A stretch of 64,000 nt of DNA. Origin: Pyronema omphalodes (lineage: Eukaryota > Ascomycota > Pezizomycetes > Pezizales > Pyronemataceae). Of the stretch, positions 51,304-61,277 are shown in pieces. The stretch covers positions 124,001-188,000 of the forward strand of contig JAJJXM010000077.1 in NCBI GenBank assembly GCA_024516155.1, read 5' to 3'. The position numbers and the translations under genes were made by a program. The notes under the pieces are model-generated. The model was not told where the DNA came from, did no database searches, and was given only the letters and a program-made list of their open reading frames with translations. The stretch's first letter is position 1. Each line of letters starts with the position of its first letter.

Positions 51304-52891
51304 GACACCTCTTCTTCATTATCCAATAATTCCACGCTCGCCACTTTGACATTTGTCTTGGCGGGGCACGACGCAGCCATGTGGCCAAGGCCACCGCAGT
51401 AGAGGCAACGTCCTTCTGACAGGCCGGTCGCGCGCTCCTGTGCCGACAGTTGCTGACGGGGTCCCTGGGCGGGGGTTTGCTTGCTGGAGGAGGCGGTGGT
51501 GGCTTGGGTAGCGGGGGTAGGGCGACTGGTGGCGGGGGTGGCGGCGGTAGTGGGTTTGACTTGGCCGCGGTTGGTACGCAGCTTGCGGAGGTTCTCAAGT
51601 GCTCTCAATTGGGAATCCAATTTTTGGCACTGGTCAACGAATTCGTGCATCGTAGCGGTGGGAGGGGCGCCAACCAACTTTTCGTGCAGCTCGAGGGACA
51701 GGCCGTTACGCAGAGCATCCATGGTGGCGGCTTCATCCCAGCCTAACTCTGCGACCAGGCGGGAGAACTCTGCATAATAGTCCGAAAATTCGCGGTTGTT
51801 TTGTCGGAGATTTTGTAGTTTGAAACGAGCCGTTGCGCGCTCGTCCGGGTCTCCAAAGGTACGCTGTAAAATTTTAATGACGTCCTCGACGTCGTTGAGG
51901 GCCCAGCGGTTGCCATTTTCCTTGATATAAGGAAGAATCTGATCCAAGGCGCGTCCGCGGAGGCGGCGCATGGCATAAGAAATCCGTTTATGATGGGTTG
52001 GGAAGCGTAGTTCGTCGCTCACCAACTTGATGCGAAGCAAGGAGACAAAGCGGCGGAGGTCCTCCCTGTTGGACCCGTCGAAGGTTGGCGGATCCGAGAT
52101 TTTGTCTCCGGTCACGCGGATGCCAGGGGAGGCGAGTAGCGCGTTGATGAGTTCACCCTGGCGGGTGAGCTCCTTCTCGTAGTAGTGAATTTTATTCGTA
52201 TCAGCTTGTTCCTCCGGGGTTGGGAGGATTTCGGGGTCTCGGGGGGGGGGGGTCTTGGAATTGGTGCGATTATCGCGGGGGCGGGGGTGCGGCTGCGGCT
52301 GTGGTAGGGGGTGCGGCGGTTCGCGGCACTGTTTCTGGGCCATTTGGATAAACCTGGACGGAGCCAGTCTGGATAACTACAGGGGGGATGGGGGCAGGGG
52401 TTGAAGCTTCCGGAGCGCGGGAGGCGACAGGGCTGGAGACCCGAGTGCTGTTACGGGAGCCGGGGGTTTCCGCGAGGTCGTTTAAGAGATAGCCCGTGGG
52501 GTGGTCTTGGGCGTCTATGATGGATTGCGCCAGTTGTTTGGTGAAAGTAAGCGGTTCATGGCCGTCAGGGAACTGGGTCATGGAGGCAGCGTTCACGATT
52601 TGCTGCCAGTGTCCTTCGTCGATAAGTTTAACGTGCATTCTGGCGGGCTCGGAGGATTGGCTTGAGTCTGATGGTGTGGCGGACGTGCTCCTGGTAAGTG
52701 TAGTCCTGGAGTTCCCAGCGGACCACAAGGTAGCAGTGATTTTCTGCTCTTCGGATGGTTCTTCGCACTGCGCCAGCGAATCGGTCGGAAATCCCAAAGG
52801 TTTCGTTTAGGGTGTGCGTTTCCAGGGCTTGTTTTAAGGCGTAGGTCCAAGCAGAACCGGTGGGGTTCATGCGTGTTGGTCGAATAATCAT
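51291..52891 (-). pseudogene. Gyp-Y Gag, three overlapping frames
   Basis: The ATG at 52891 is only 14 bp from the 5' LTR. An 87-codon frame (MIIRPTRMNPTGSAW..) ends at 52628, a second open frame (52797-52270) carries KLIDEGHWQQIVNAA, and a third (52343-51291, 350 codons) carries the capsid region and a CX2CX4HX4C zinc knuckle (CLYCGGLGHMAASC). Continuous similarity would need two frame changes. One is possibly at the 11-base C run (about 52240-52250), so Gag is probably broken by indels. Programmed shifting or splicing cannot be excluded. The last frame ends in TAA 51291-51293. Confidence 0.75.
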
Positions 52892-52894
52892 TCG

Positions 52895-52903
52895 ATCGAA
52901 CGT
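52895..52903 (-). promoter_or_regulatory. Candidate self-priming primer-binding site of Gyp-Y
   Basis: Directly inside the 5' LTR the element strand reads TTACGTTCGATCG, which does not begin with TGG as a tRNA-type site would. Its ACGTTCGAT is complementary to ATCGAACGT of the LTR transcript (53113-53121), just after a TATA-like motif. This is the arrangement known for Tf1/sushi elements, which prime with their own mRNA 5' end. Confidence 0.55.
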
Positions 52904-52905
52904 AA

Positions 52906-53434
52906 TGTCAGGGAACTAGGAACGGACGTTCAAAGAACACACTGAACACTACCGGCAAGAGGGACTAGGCGGGTTCCAGGACGGGGAACGGAAAGACAAG
53001 GACCGAAGTGCTCGTCAGACGGACGGCACACGAAACAGGAACAGGGACAAGGACAAGAATGACGTGGGACTGGAAGGAGAAGTCTTTATTAAGAGCAAGG
53101 GAAAGACACAAGACGTTCGATGGAGAACTCGACAACGGGGAGGCAAGCCTCCTTATGTACAAAGGGGCGGCCAGCACTCTTGCTGGGCCGTCATCCAACA
53201 TCGCTACATGAAAGCTTCCGTTCTCCATCAATTCACCTGCGTCGCCACAGCTCTCCAGCTCATGGTACGTCATCCATCATCAATCAGTCTATCAACCACA
53301 ACGGCACGGCACACACAACAACACAACGACAACACAACACAACACGGCAAGACAACGGCACGATGTCGACAACAACAACGACAACATAATGATGACGCAA
53401 CAACACAACGGCTCGTCAGCCGTGTGCCGTGACG
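52906..53434 (-). repeat. Gyp-Y 5' LTR
   Basis: 529 bp, matching the left LTR except for three visible substitutions (GACAACGG against GACCACGG, TGCGTCGCC against TGCGACGCC, and the last base). The last-base change removes the perfect TG..CA end in this copy. Confidence 0.93.
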
Positions 53435-53439
53435 GATGT

Positions 53440-55963
53440 TGGCTAGGTCTCTCTGATTGTTGCACCATATCTCCGCGCCAAAGTCTGCTCTGGACTGGAC
53501 ACACGCCTGGTATATCAGTCTCGTTGCGGAAGGGGTCAGACCTGTCTCGTATCGTGCGAGCCTACACAGTGCGTTAAGGGTTCTTCGTGCTGCCGTTGCT
53601 CTCTTATTTACATGTTGTCTAAAGGTAAGTTTTCTGTCTAAGTACATGCCAATCCACCGTACTACGTCCTTCTCTCCTCCCTGCGTACCCGGTGTGACCA
53701 CTGTCCCATTCGGCAGCTTAACCTTCTCTTCTTCGGTGATGGTATTGGCGCGGGCCCAGTGAAAATGGAGTAGTTCTGACTTGGAGTCGTCGAAAGCTAC
53801 CGCGTTCGTGTCGGCCCATCTGAAAGCTGTCGCTGTGACCTTTTCCAGTGCGCGTGCGTTGTCTTTGCGCGTTCTGCCTTGTACGACTATAGCTACGTCG
53901 TCTATGTAGCTAGGCGTCCATGCGTAGGGGTGTACCTGTTCCAGCTCGTCGAATAGCGGGCGTAGGTATAGCAAGAACAGTATGGGGGATGCGGGGGAAC
54001 CTTGCGGGTTTCCGGTCTTGACCGGGCGTTGTTTGTCGGTTTGGCCATCAAAAGCGAGGGCCATTGTGTGGTCCTCGAGGAAGGACTTGCACCACGAGAT
54101 CACCGGTTTCGGGCAGCCGAGTTGGCGGAGGGTTTGTTGCAACCTGTCGGCAGAGACATTGTTAAATGCCCCACGGACGTCTAGAAAGAGTGCAGTCGTT
54201 ATCATGCCGTTAGTTTTTCCCATCTCTGCGTCGTGTACTAATGCCATCGCTGCGTCCACCGCGGATCGCTGAGGGCGTCCTCCGATTTGGTCCCTGTGTA
54301 ACAGACCATGGGTGTCTGCCAGAACCCCCAAGCGTGTTGCCATCAGCTTCTCGAGGACTTTACCTAGGCAATTTAGGAGGGCGATCGGTCTGTACGCCTT
54401 CGGGTTACTGTAGTCGGGCTTATTGGGCTTTGGGATGGTGACCGTTGTGGCTTGTCGCCAACAGCGCGGGTGGTATCCTGTCGTGCCCAGCATGGCGTAG
54501 AGTGTGTTGATTTGGTCGGGGATAGCTAGGTATACTTGCCTGAGGCAGGCGAACGTAATTCCGTCAGGCCCGGGTGCCTTCTTCGGCGAGGAGGTGAAGA
54601 TGGCGGTTTTGATTTCAGTCGGTGCGAAGGTGTTCCACTGTAGTTCTCGGCGGGGGTTGAGGGAGGACGGGGGAGGGGGCGGGGGTGGTGGAGGGAATAG
54701 TTTCTGGAAGGCCCCGATTTTTGATTCGAACGAGCTACATTCTGTTTCCTGTCCGTTCATTGTCGCTCGGATGTTGGGGGTTAGCTGGGCCCGACGAGGG
54801 TTTGTGTACCTGAACGCTTGCCACACGTCTGGTCCTTCCGCTTGGGCCAGGTATTCCTTCCATTTTGCGTCCTTTGCATGTCGTATTGTGCGATGGTCGG
54901 CGTTTCGTAGTTGCTTGTACGCTGTGTGGTAGTCGTCGGTCCTGGTGCGTTTCTATTGACGGCGAGCCAGGGTCATTTGTTTCCGGGCGGCTGCTACCTC
55001 CGGGGTCCACCATTTCTTTGATCGGGGGGTCATCTGTAGGACAGGGGTGGAGGTTTTGGCCGCTTGTACAATGTTGTCGCTGAGGGTGTTGGCCCACTCG
55101 TCGAGGTTCTCTGGGGTGGGGTTGGTGTGGTACTGAGCCCAGAGCTCTGTGGCTTCGTCGCAGGAGGCGCGGAGGGTGGTCGCAAAGAGGTCCCAGTCGG
55201 TTTTCTTCCAGTTTAGTCGCTGCGTTGGGAGGGTGGCTTCTGAGTCCCGGTGTGTTGTTTGCACTTCGAAGCGGAGCACTTCGTGGTCGGATCCCGTTGC
55301 TATATCGTCGTCGACCGCCCAGTTAACGACTTCGTCCGCCATGTGGGGCGACGACAGTGTCAAGTCAACCACGGAAGAGCTCCGTCCTTGGTTGTAGAAG
55401 TGGGTAGGAACATCCGGGACTGAGATTAGGGCCCAGTTCTGCTGTTCTATTAGGTGCACGAGCTCGGAGGCTCGCTTTGGGGAACGTGTGGTAGAGTTCC
55501 ACAGGGCATGGTGAGCGTTGAGATCACCGGTGATTATGCACCTGCGGGGGAGGGAGACAGGTGTAAGGGCGCGGGGGAGGGTGTACAGTTGGGTATCAGG
55601 GTGTCGTTCATTATAGATATATCACAAAAAGAAAGCGGGGATAAGGTCTGTGCCCACCTCGAGGACTTGCAGATCAGGGTCGGCGCATACATCGGTGCGC
55701 TGGGATACCCGGAGGTATGGGTTGGTTTTAGTCACGTAGGCTGCTGTCCTGTTGGTGTCCCTTCCTCCCCGCGGTGGTAATACCAGCGTGAAAGAGGGGT
55801 GAGTTATGGAGTATGTGGGGTCAGTAATATTTATTTCTTGTAGCAGAATAATGTCTGCTGAGTTACAGGCGCTGTTCAAAAGCGCGTCGAGTGCCGTTCG
55901 CTGGCGGTTCATGTTGTGAGAGATGATCCGAACGGTTTCTGCCAATGCATTGTAATTATACAT
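53440..55963 (-). pseudogene. LINE-D2 ORF2, N-terminal half (EN and RT)
   Basis: ATG 55963 overlaps the ORF1 stop (ATGTATAA). EN starts SHNMNRQRTALD and QEINITDP. The frame breaks at 55622 (AFFL, stop) by a small insertion, and the EN end and linker are open from ~55560. A TAG lies at 54953-54955 after LARRQ, then the same frame carries RT: KAPGPDGITF, FLDVRGAFNNV (Asp kept, next Asn variant), GNPQGSPASP (Ile to Asn in motif B') and YIDDVAIV, up to the Gyp-Y LTR. At least two lesions plus the LTR insertion. Confidence 0.88.
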
Positions 55964-57618
55964 GGGCGACCATCTCGGTGTCTTTGTCGCTGGGGTTTGT
56001 GGTGGCGGGGGCGGTTTGCTGTGAGGCTGCCCAGGCTTCGCGAAGGATGCGGGCTCGGGTTGGGCATTGTTTGCTGAATCCGGGCTGGTCGTGCGCATCG
56101 AGGCCTTCGTCTACGCAATTCTTACACTGGTATTGGGTGTGTTCGCAGCTTTTACCTTTTTTCTGGGGGCAGTCATTGCATGTGTGGGCGTCCGTGGGAT
56201 GGTCCTGGCCGCAGAGGGCGCATACTGGTCCTCTATCTCCTGTGCAGTTGGAGTGGTGGTGGCCGAAGAGGAGGCACCGCCGACACTGGTCGGTCTTTCT
56301 CGCGGAGTGGAATTCGGTGATTCTTCGGGGTTCGAAGAGTACCATGACCTTTCTGCACTTCAGAAGTGCCAGCTCTTCGGGTGTTTTCACTGCGATTACC
56401 ACACTCGATGCGCTCTTACCTGCACGTTTCTCCGGACTGGTCATGTAGCGGGGAGGTTGCATCAGGGTCACAGGGCTGTTGTGGCGTTCGATTTCTTCCT
56501 GGAGGAGGCGCATGCCCTCAGGGGTGTCTGGGTATAGGTCTGTGGGGATGCCGTGAACTGCGAGCTTGTACCAACGCTCGTTCAGGCGGGGTTCGGATAG
56601 GGAGGTGTGGACTGTCTGCGTGGCTGTCTGTATCGTAACTAAGTTCTCTATCAGCTCTGCGTCAGTTGTGTTGTCCTACATGGTTAGCATAAGGTTCCCG
56701 GTCGAGGTTTGTCTTATCGTAGTTACCCCCATGTGGGGTGGCGCCCGGGACTTAGCCAACGCGGTGTTGATGGCGATTCCTACGTTAACCCTGGTATTCA
56801 CGTTGAGTTCAGAGGGGTTGGTGCACGGTACGATGATGGACTGGGGGCGCGGTCGGGTTGGTCGTTGGGTTGGGCGTGCAGGCGGGGTTTGTCGAGGGGC
56901 GTGGTCGGAGGAGCGTGGTCGGAGGAGAGGAGGTCGCTGGCTGCGTTTCCGCTGGTCCAGGGTGCTGCTGGTTTGTTCGTCGCTGGTGGGCTCTGACGGC
57001 GGGGGGTGGTGGTGGTCGGTAGGGGGATATTAGCTGGGGTTGTTGCGGCGAAAGTTGGTTGGGTTTGGTGATTTTGTCGATTCGTCTGTTGATGGTGTCG
57101 ATGGATTGTACTATGGGGCGAAGGGCGTCGTTGGTGGTTTTCGAGATCATGGCGGCGATGGTGGCGAGGAATTCGTCGCTTGGCTGGAGTGTTGATTCGT
57201 ATTCCTCTTCGTCGTTAAGGTCGGTGTCGGAGTCGATGTTGATGGGGTCTGGTAGGGTGGGGGTATTGTCGAGGCTGCGTATGTCGGGGTTGTTATCGAG
57301 GCGAGCGAAGGCGGCGCGTTTCATGTCCCCGGCAGTGCGTCGGAGGATGTGGATGTCGGATTTGGAGACTCTGCTGAGGCGGGCGGTGTGGCGGGTAGAA
57401 GAGGAGGTGGGCTTTCTGCGGGAGGGAGCGATGGTGAAGGACGTGCCTGCGTGAGGGGCGTCTGCGCGGGCGAGGGGGTCGGTGGACATCGCAGAGGTGG
57501 GGTCGATGGCTATGATTTGGTGTCTTGGGGTTGTCGGGACTTGGGTGGCAGGGCTGCAGGTGTCAACTGGTACCTGCATAAGCGAGGGGTTCGGCGGGAG
57601 GGGCGAATTAGCGTCCAT
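55956..57618 (-). pseudogene. LINE-D2 ORF1, broken zinc-knuckle protein
   Basis: ATG 57618 (MDANSPLPPNPSLMQVPVDT). The N-terminal part is open to 56809, with acidic DSDTDLNDEEEYE and helix SKTTNDALRPIVQSIDTINR. A frameshift near 56809 follows, and the conserved domain (NTRVNVGIAINTALAKS) is interrupted by TAG (~56677) where D1 has Ser (TCG). After that it is open through MRLLQEEIERHNSPV and Cys/His clusters CRRCLLFGHHHSNC and CALCGQDHPTDAHTC to TAA 55956. Confidence 0.87.
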
Positions 57619-58044
57619 CGCTAAATCGGGATCGCCGTAACCGAAGGCTACGGGTCACGTGAGAGGCTCTGGTTGAGCGAGAGAAAATTTTCGCGAAGAG
57701 AGGGGGTCCGAAAGGGGGGACATTTTGGGGTCCATCACAACCAGTGCTGCTGGCGAAAGGGGAATTTGGGGAGGGGGGGAATTCGGTATGCCGAAACCGA
57801 ATATGAGGTTTGTATGATGATTGGAGGGCGGGTGGTGGGGCGGCGTGGATGGAAAGGCCCGTTGGCCGGTCCGGAGGTCCCTGAATCGCGTTTTTCCGCT
57901 GAAACTCAACAGTAAACGGGAATTCGGGCCTGGAAATCGGGATTCGGGGTAAACTGAGTGCGATGATGCGATTTCCGTCGGCAGAGCCGGGAAATTTGAG
58001 GTTGTTGTCGAAAATGCAGGGGGGGGTCAGCGGTTGCTGTGTGG
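57619..58044 (-). promoter_or_regulatory. LINE-D2 5' UTR
   Basis: CACGTG at 57656-57661, 38 nt before the ATG. The start-codon inverted repeat of A and E is not conserved here. Short C/G runs and the AGCGGTTGCTGTGTGGT end match the other families. Confidence 0.6.
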
Positions 58045-58059
58045 TGTGTAAGTCCCAAA

Positions 58060-58546
58060 AAAACCCAAGACGTACGACGCCCCCCACCGCAAAAGACTCG
58101 ATAACGCATACACTACCGTCCCGCGAAAGATATTGACGGCCATACTGGGACTCCGCACAGGCCATGGCTATTTTCTGGACTGCCTAGCACACCCACCCAC
58201 CATTAAATACCCTTCCCGCTCCTGCCATTGCCCACTACACCCCCCACAAACCCCTAAACACCTAATCCTTTCATGCCCAAACTTTAACACACAGCGGACT
58301 GAACTGCGCCACACACTGCACATCCCCCGACGACGCCAACTGACTCTCCCCACGATCTTGTATACGACCGCCGGCACGAAAGCTCTGTCCACCATGATCT
58401 CGGACACCAAGGTGGCGACCGCCGAATGGGCACACGCGAAGTTGAGTACTCACCCCGCAGACGAGGACACCCCTCGTACACTGACGTCTGGCTGGGGGAG
58501 GCTGCTGGAGCTAACGGACGAGCACGCGGAAACCCACGATAACTAA
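58060..58546 (+). pseudogene. LINE-C2 ORF2, final segment
   Basis: Resumes after LINE-D2 with PKT, then YDAPHRKRLDNAYTTVPR-like sequence and ILGLRTGHGYFLDCLAHPP, the CHCPLHPPQTPKHLILSC cluster and a unique C-terminal end (TSGWGRLLELTDEHAETHDN), stop at 58544-58546. It is open throughout. This is the same element as 43363-44821. Confidence 0.85.
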
Positions 58547-59308
58547 CGAAAAAGAATAAAAAAAAAAAAAAAAAAAAAAATATAAATAAAATAAAAAGAA
58601 AATAATGGGAATGACGACGGGAGGAAGGGCAGGCGAGAGGGAGGAGACACAGGGGATGAGGAGCGAGGCAAAGGGGGCAGGAGGAGCAACGGGGGGAAGA
58701 GGAGGGGTTACTTTTCCTGTTTTGTTTTGTTTCTTTGGGGGAGGTCAAGGGGAACGTGAGATGGGCGGGGAGGCGAAGATGAAAGGCGCGCGGGAAAGGA
58801 GATCGGAGACGGTGACGAGTGAGAGGTGATGATGCGCGGAGGTAGAGAAGGAGAAGAGGCGCGGACGGGAGGGAGCAGCGGAGAGGGATGAGAGGGGGAG
58901 AGCAGAGGAGTTGAGGACGCGGACGGAGAGAGGGGAGAGAGGGGAGGCGAGAAGGCGGTGGCCCGGAGGAGTTACTCTTTCTTTTGTTCTGTTTTTGCTT
59001 TGTGGAGGAAATAAAGGCGGAAAAATGGTTAAAAATGGGAGGGGAAGGGTGGAGGAAATGGGGGATCGACCCGGCGAGGTGGCCTCCGAGCGCACAGGGC
59101 TCCTTGGATCTGACGACGCTAGATGAAATACTGCACGACGAGACTTGGGAGACTACACTCCCACCCACATTGACAGCTCTGGGGCTTACCCAGTGGGGAC
59201 CTGGCATCACCCCCAGGTTCTTAACATTGTATTTAATTTGTAGATTCCGCCATAACCTTACGGTTGGATGCTTGTATGAATAAATAAATAAATAAATAAA
59301 TAAATAAA
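58547..59308 (+). other. LINE-C2 3' UTR, hairpin and AAAT tail
   Basis: Oligo(A) of about 23 at 58558-58580, G/A-rich body, GGAGGAAATAAAGGCGG module near 59003, then a C-specific end with a CATAACC-TTAC-GGTTGG hairpin (59250-59266) and seven or eight TAAA units to 59308. No gene is seen. Confidence 0.8.
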
Positions 59309-59322
59309 TGTCCCATGATGGA

Positions 59323-59449
59323 CCCTTGCTGGTCCCCGAGTAGTAACCTCATCCCATGAACGAGGACGAGTAATGCTGATGGTGTTGCCCATAGGAGCAT
59401 CGAGGCCGTCATCGTGACCGGCCAGTCCAGCGATTCTGCGTGACGCCAT
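59323..59449 (-). pseudogene. Gag-G, N-terminal part
   Basis: ATG 59449 (MASRRIAGLAGHDDGLD), then PMGNTISITRPRSWDEV, GPARVHHGT, up to the right target duplication of LINE-C2. The same frame is taken up at 26852 (INTGDVPQWVVLMMERMD). The two parts give one Gag reading frame apart from the TGA noted at 25989. Confidence 0.83.
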
Positions 59450-60096
59450 TGCTTTTAGATTGGGTTGTTCTGTAATTTGTTTTTTGGAGGGTTTGGATTG
59501 TCGTATTGCCCTGGAAGAGGGTCTTCCGTATGCGTGTCGATTAATAAACTTGGTAGCTTGTTCGCTTAAGTTTATTGTGTGAACCTGGGCACAGTCCTAA
59601 CTATGCAGAGGCTTTTCCGGTTGTATCTCAAGTAGTCTGTTCTGGTGTAGACAGACGTTCCGTTCTCAAGAACTAATAGAACTTATTCCAAAGATAAGCT
59701 AGGAAGAGAATTAAGCGATCACAGGCCGAATAAACTTAAGGGTCGTCTTCGGAGGTATTCGTTGGTGTAGATGTGGTATCGTCACGAATGATCAATGGAT
59801 GCTGATGGAGGAGACAGAGGGAAGACATAGGGTCTTTTATAGACTTTCGTCTACAAATTGGCCCAGCCTCCCTTGGGGAACCAACTGCCAAACTGAGCTT
59901 AGGAGATAAGACATGGGTCAAAGCTGTGACGCATCTGCTGAGGCTTTATTAGGTACGCCACGCAGATATCGATATCTGAGGTAGGCGACACACAAAGGTA
60001 CATCAGTTCCTTCGTTGGTACCTATCAAGGTAGGCAGGCTGTCTCCTTGGTAGCGTGGCCGGTTGGGAGGGAGAAGTGCACCTAACGGGTGGAACT
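59450..60096 (-). promoter_or_regulatory. Upstream region of Gag-G (possible LTR/leader)
   Basis: No gene. On the minus strand CTATAAAAGACC (59831-59842) is a TATA-like box ~385 bp before the gag ATG. An inverted repeat AATAAACTT/AAGTTTATT lies at 59543-59576, and a perfect 16-bp palindrome CAGATATCGATATCTG at 59963-59978. A second LTR is not in the window, so LTR borders cannot be fixed. Confidence 0.45.
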
Positions 60097-60153
60097 CCAC
60101 CATCAACTTAGTTAGGAGGCGGCGCACGCCGCCTCCAACTAATTTGATGGTGG
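60097..60153. repeat. Long imperfect hairpin
   Basis: Arms CCACCATCAA..TTAGTT..GGAGGCGG and CCGCCTCC..AACTAA..TTGATGGTGG around a short GCGCACG-like loop, ~25 bp per arm with a mismatch. It lies at the border of the satellite. A small foldback element or a structural boundary is possible. Confidence 0.7.
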
Positions 60154-60180
60154 CCCGCAGGGCAGCCGCCCGGCTTCAAA

Positions 60181-61130
60181 AACTTTTTTACTCAAACAAC
60201 ATCTTTTAAAAATAAAAAAAATTATTCCATCGCTTTTGCGATGAATAAAAAGCTGTTAAATATACTTATTCGCGTCACAATGTTTTGAAAAAAAAAAAAC
60301 AAAAAATTGGTGACTGGAAACAGCACCAATGTCGTAAGCGAGCGGTGCTGCTCCGCTGGGGCGTCGCCCCGCTCCAAATCTTTTGGATCAAAAACAACAT
60401 CTTTGAAAAATAAAAAAAATTATTCCATCGCTTTTGCGATGAATAAAAACCTGTTAAATATACTTATTCGCGTGACAATGTTTTGAAAAAAAAAAAAAAA
60501 AAAAATTGGTGACTGGAAACAGCACCAATGTCGTAAGCGAGCGGTGCTGCTCCGCTGGGGCGTCGCCCCGCTCCAAATCTTTTGGATCAAAAACAACATC
60601 TTTTAAAAATAAAAAAAATTATTCCATCGCTTTTGCGATGAATAAAAAGCTGTTGAATATACTTATTCGCGTGACAATGTTTTGAAAAAAAAAAAAAAAA
60701 AATTGGTGACTGGAAACAGCACCAATGTCGTAAGCGAGCGGTGCTGCTCCGCTGGGGCGTCGCCCCGCTCCAAATCTTTTGGATCAAAAACAACATCTTT
60801 TAAAAATAAAAAAAATTATTCCATCGCTTTTGCGATGAATAAAAAGCTGTTAAATATACTTATTCGCGTGACAATGTTTTGAAAAAAAAAAAAAAAAAAA
60901 TTGGTGACTGGAAACAGCACCAATGTTGTAAGCGAGCGGTGCTGCTCCGCTGGGGCGTCGCCCCGCTCCAAATCTTTTGGATCAAAAACAACATCTTTTA
61001 AAAATAAAAAAAATTGTTCCATCGCTTTTGCCATGAATTAAAAGCAGTTAAATATACTTATTCGCGTGACCATGTTTTAAAAAAAAAAAAAAAAAAATTG
61101 GTGACTGGAAACAGCACCAATGTTGTAAGC
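60181..61130. repeat. ~198-bp tandem satellite, about five units
   Basis: The block GGTGACTGG recurs at about 60309, 60508, 60705, 60903 and 61100, a spacing of 197-199. Each unit carries a CCATCGC-TTTT-GCGATG hairpin, an A run of variable length, an ATTGGTG..CTG-GAAA-CAG..CACCAAT hairpin, an AGCGG/CCGCT foldback and GGGGCG/CGCCCC. The last unit is degenerate and merges into the spliced gene. Confidence 0.9.
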
Positions 61131-61277
61131 GAGTGGTTGTGCTCTGCTGGGGCGTTGCTGGCGCCAAGCAATCAGACGTCCAACGAGAAATCTGTGGAGT
61201 CTGATCAACCAAGTCTTGTGTCACCCAACAACTCCTGTGTCACCATTGCTCCCCATATCAGCAGCATCTTCAACATC

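Larger units (their letters stand above)
47029..53434 (-). mobile_element. Gyp-Y: chromodomain Ty3/Gypsy LTR retrotransposon
   Basis: 6.4 kb. LTRs of 529 bp lie at 47029-47557 and 52906-53434, beginning TGTCAGGG and ending GTGACA (GTGACG in the right copy). I saw three differences between them. A 5-bp duplication GATGT lies at 47024-47028 and 53435-53439. Order on the minus strand: LTR, gag, pol (protease, RT, RNase H, integrase, chromodomain), polypurine tract, LTR. It sits in LINE-D2 ORF2 and is the youngest layer of the nest. Confidence 0.95.
44823..58044 (-). mobile_element. LINE-D2, full-length LINE split by Gyp-Y
   Basis: Tail at 44823-44850, 3' UTR to 45610, ORF2 in two halves (45611-47028 and 53440-55963), ORF1 55956-57618, and 5' UTR to the box at about 58044. 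Inserted in LINE-C2 RNase H: AAAACCCAAGAC at 44810-44821 recurs at 58060-58071, where the A run is longer. About 15 extra bases precede the right copy. Confidence 0.91.
26867..59308 (+). mobile_element. LINE-C2, host element split by four later insertions
   Basis: The 14-bp repeat TGTCCCATGATGGA flanks it at 26853-26866 and 59309-59322. Its own pieces, all plus strand except a small inversion, are: 5' UTR 26867-27053; ORF1 start 33971-34516; EN scrap 41207-41255; inverted zinc-knuckle scrap 41256-41370; RT to RNase H 43363-44821; RNase H end and 3' UTR 58060-59308. They add up to about 3.6 kb, so roughly half of a normal LINE is missing at the E2 and B3 junctions. Removing C2 plus one repeat joins the Gag-G frame. 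Confidence 0.9.

Noticed and set aside
59431..59448. tRNA-type primer-binding site TGGCGTCACGC of Gag-G
   Set aside because: These bases are the beginning of the gag coding sequence (ATGGCGTCACGC); the frame continues across the LINE-C2 insertion.
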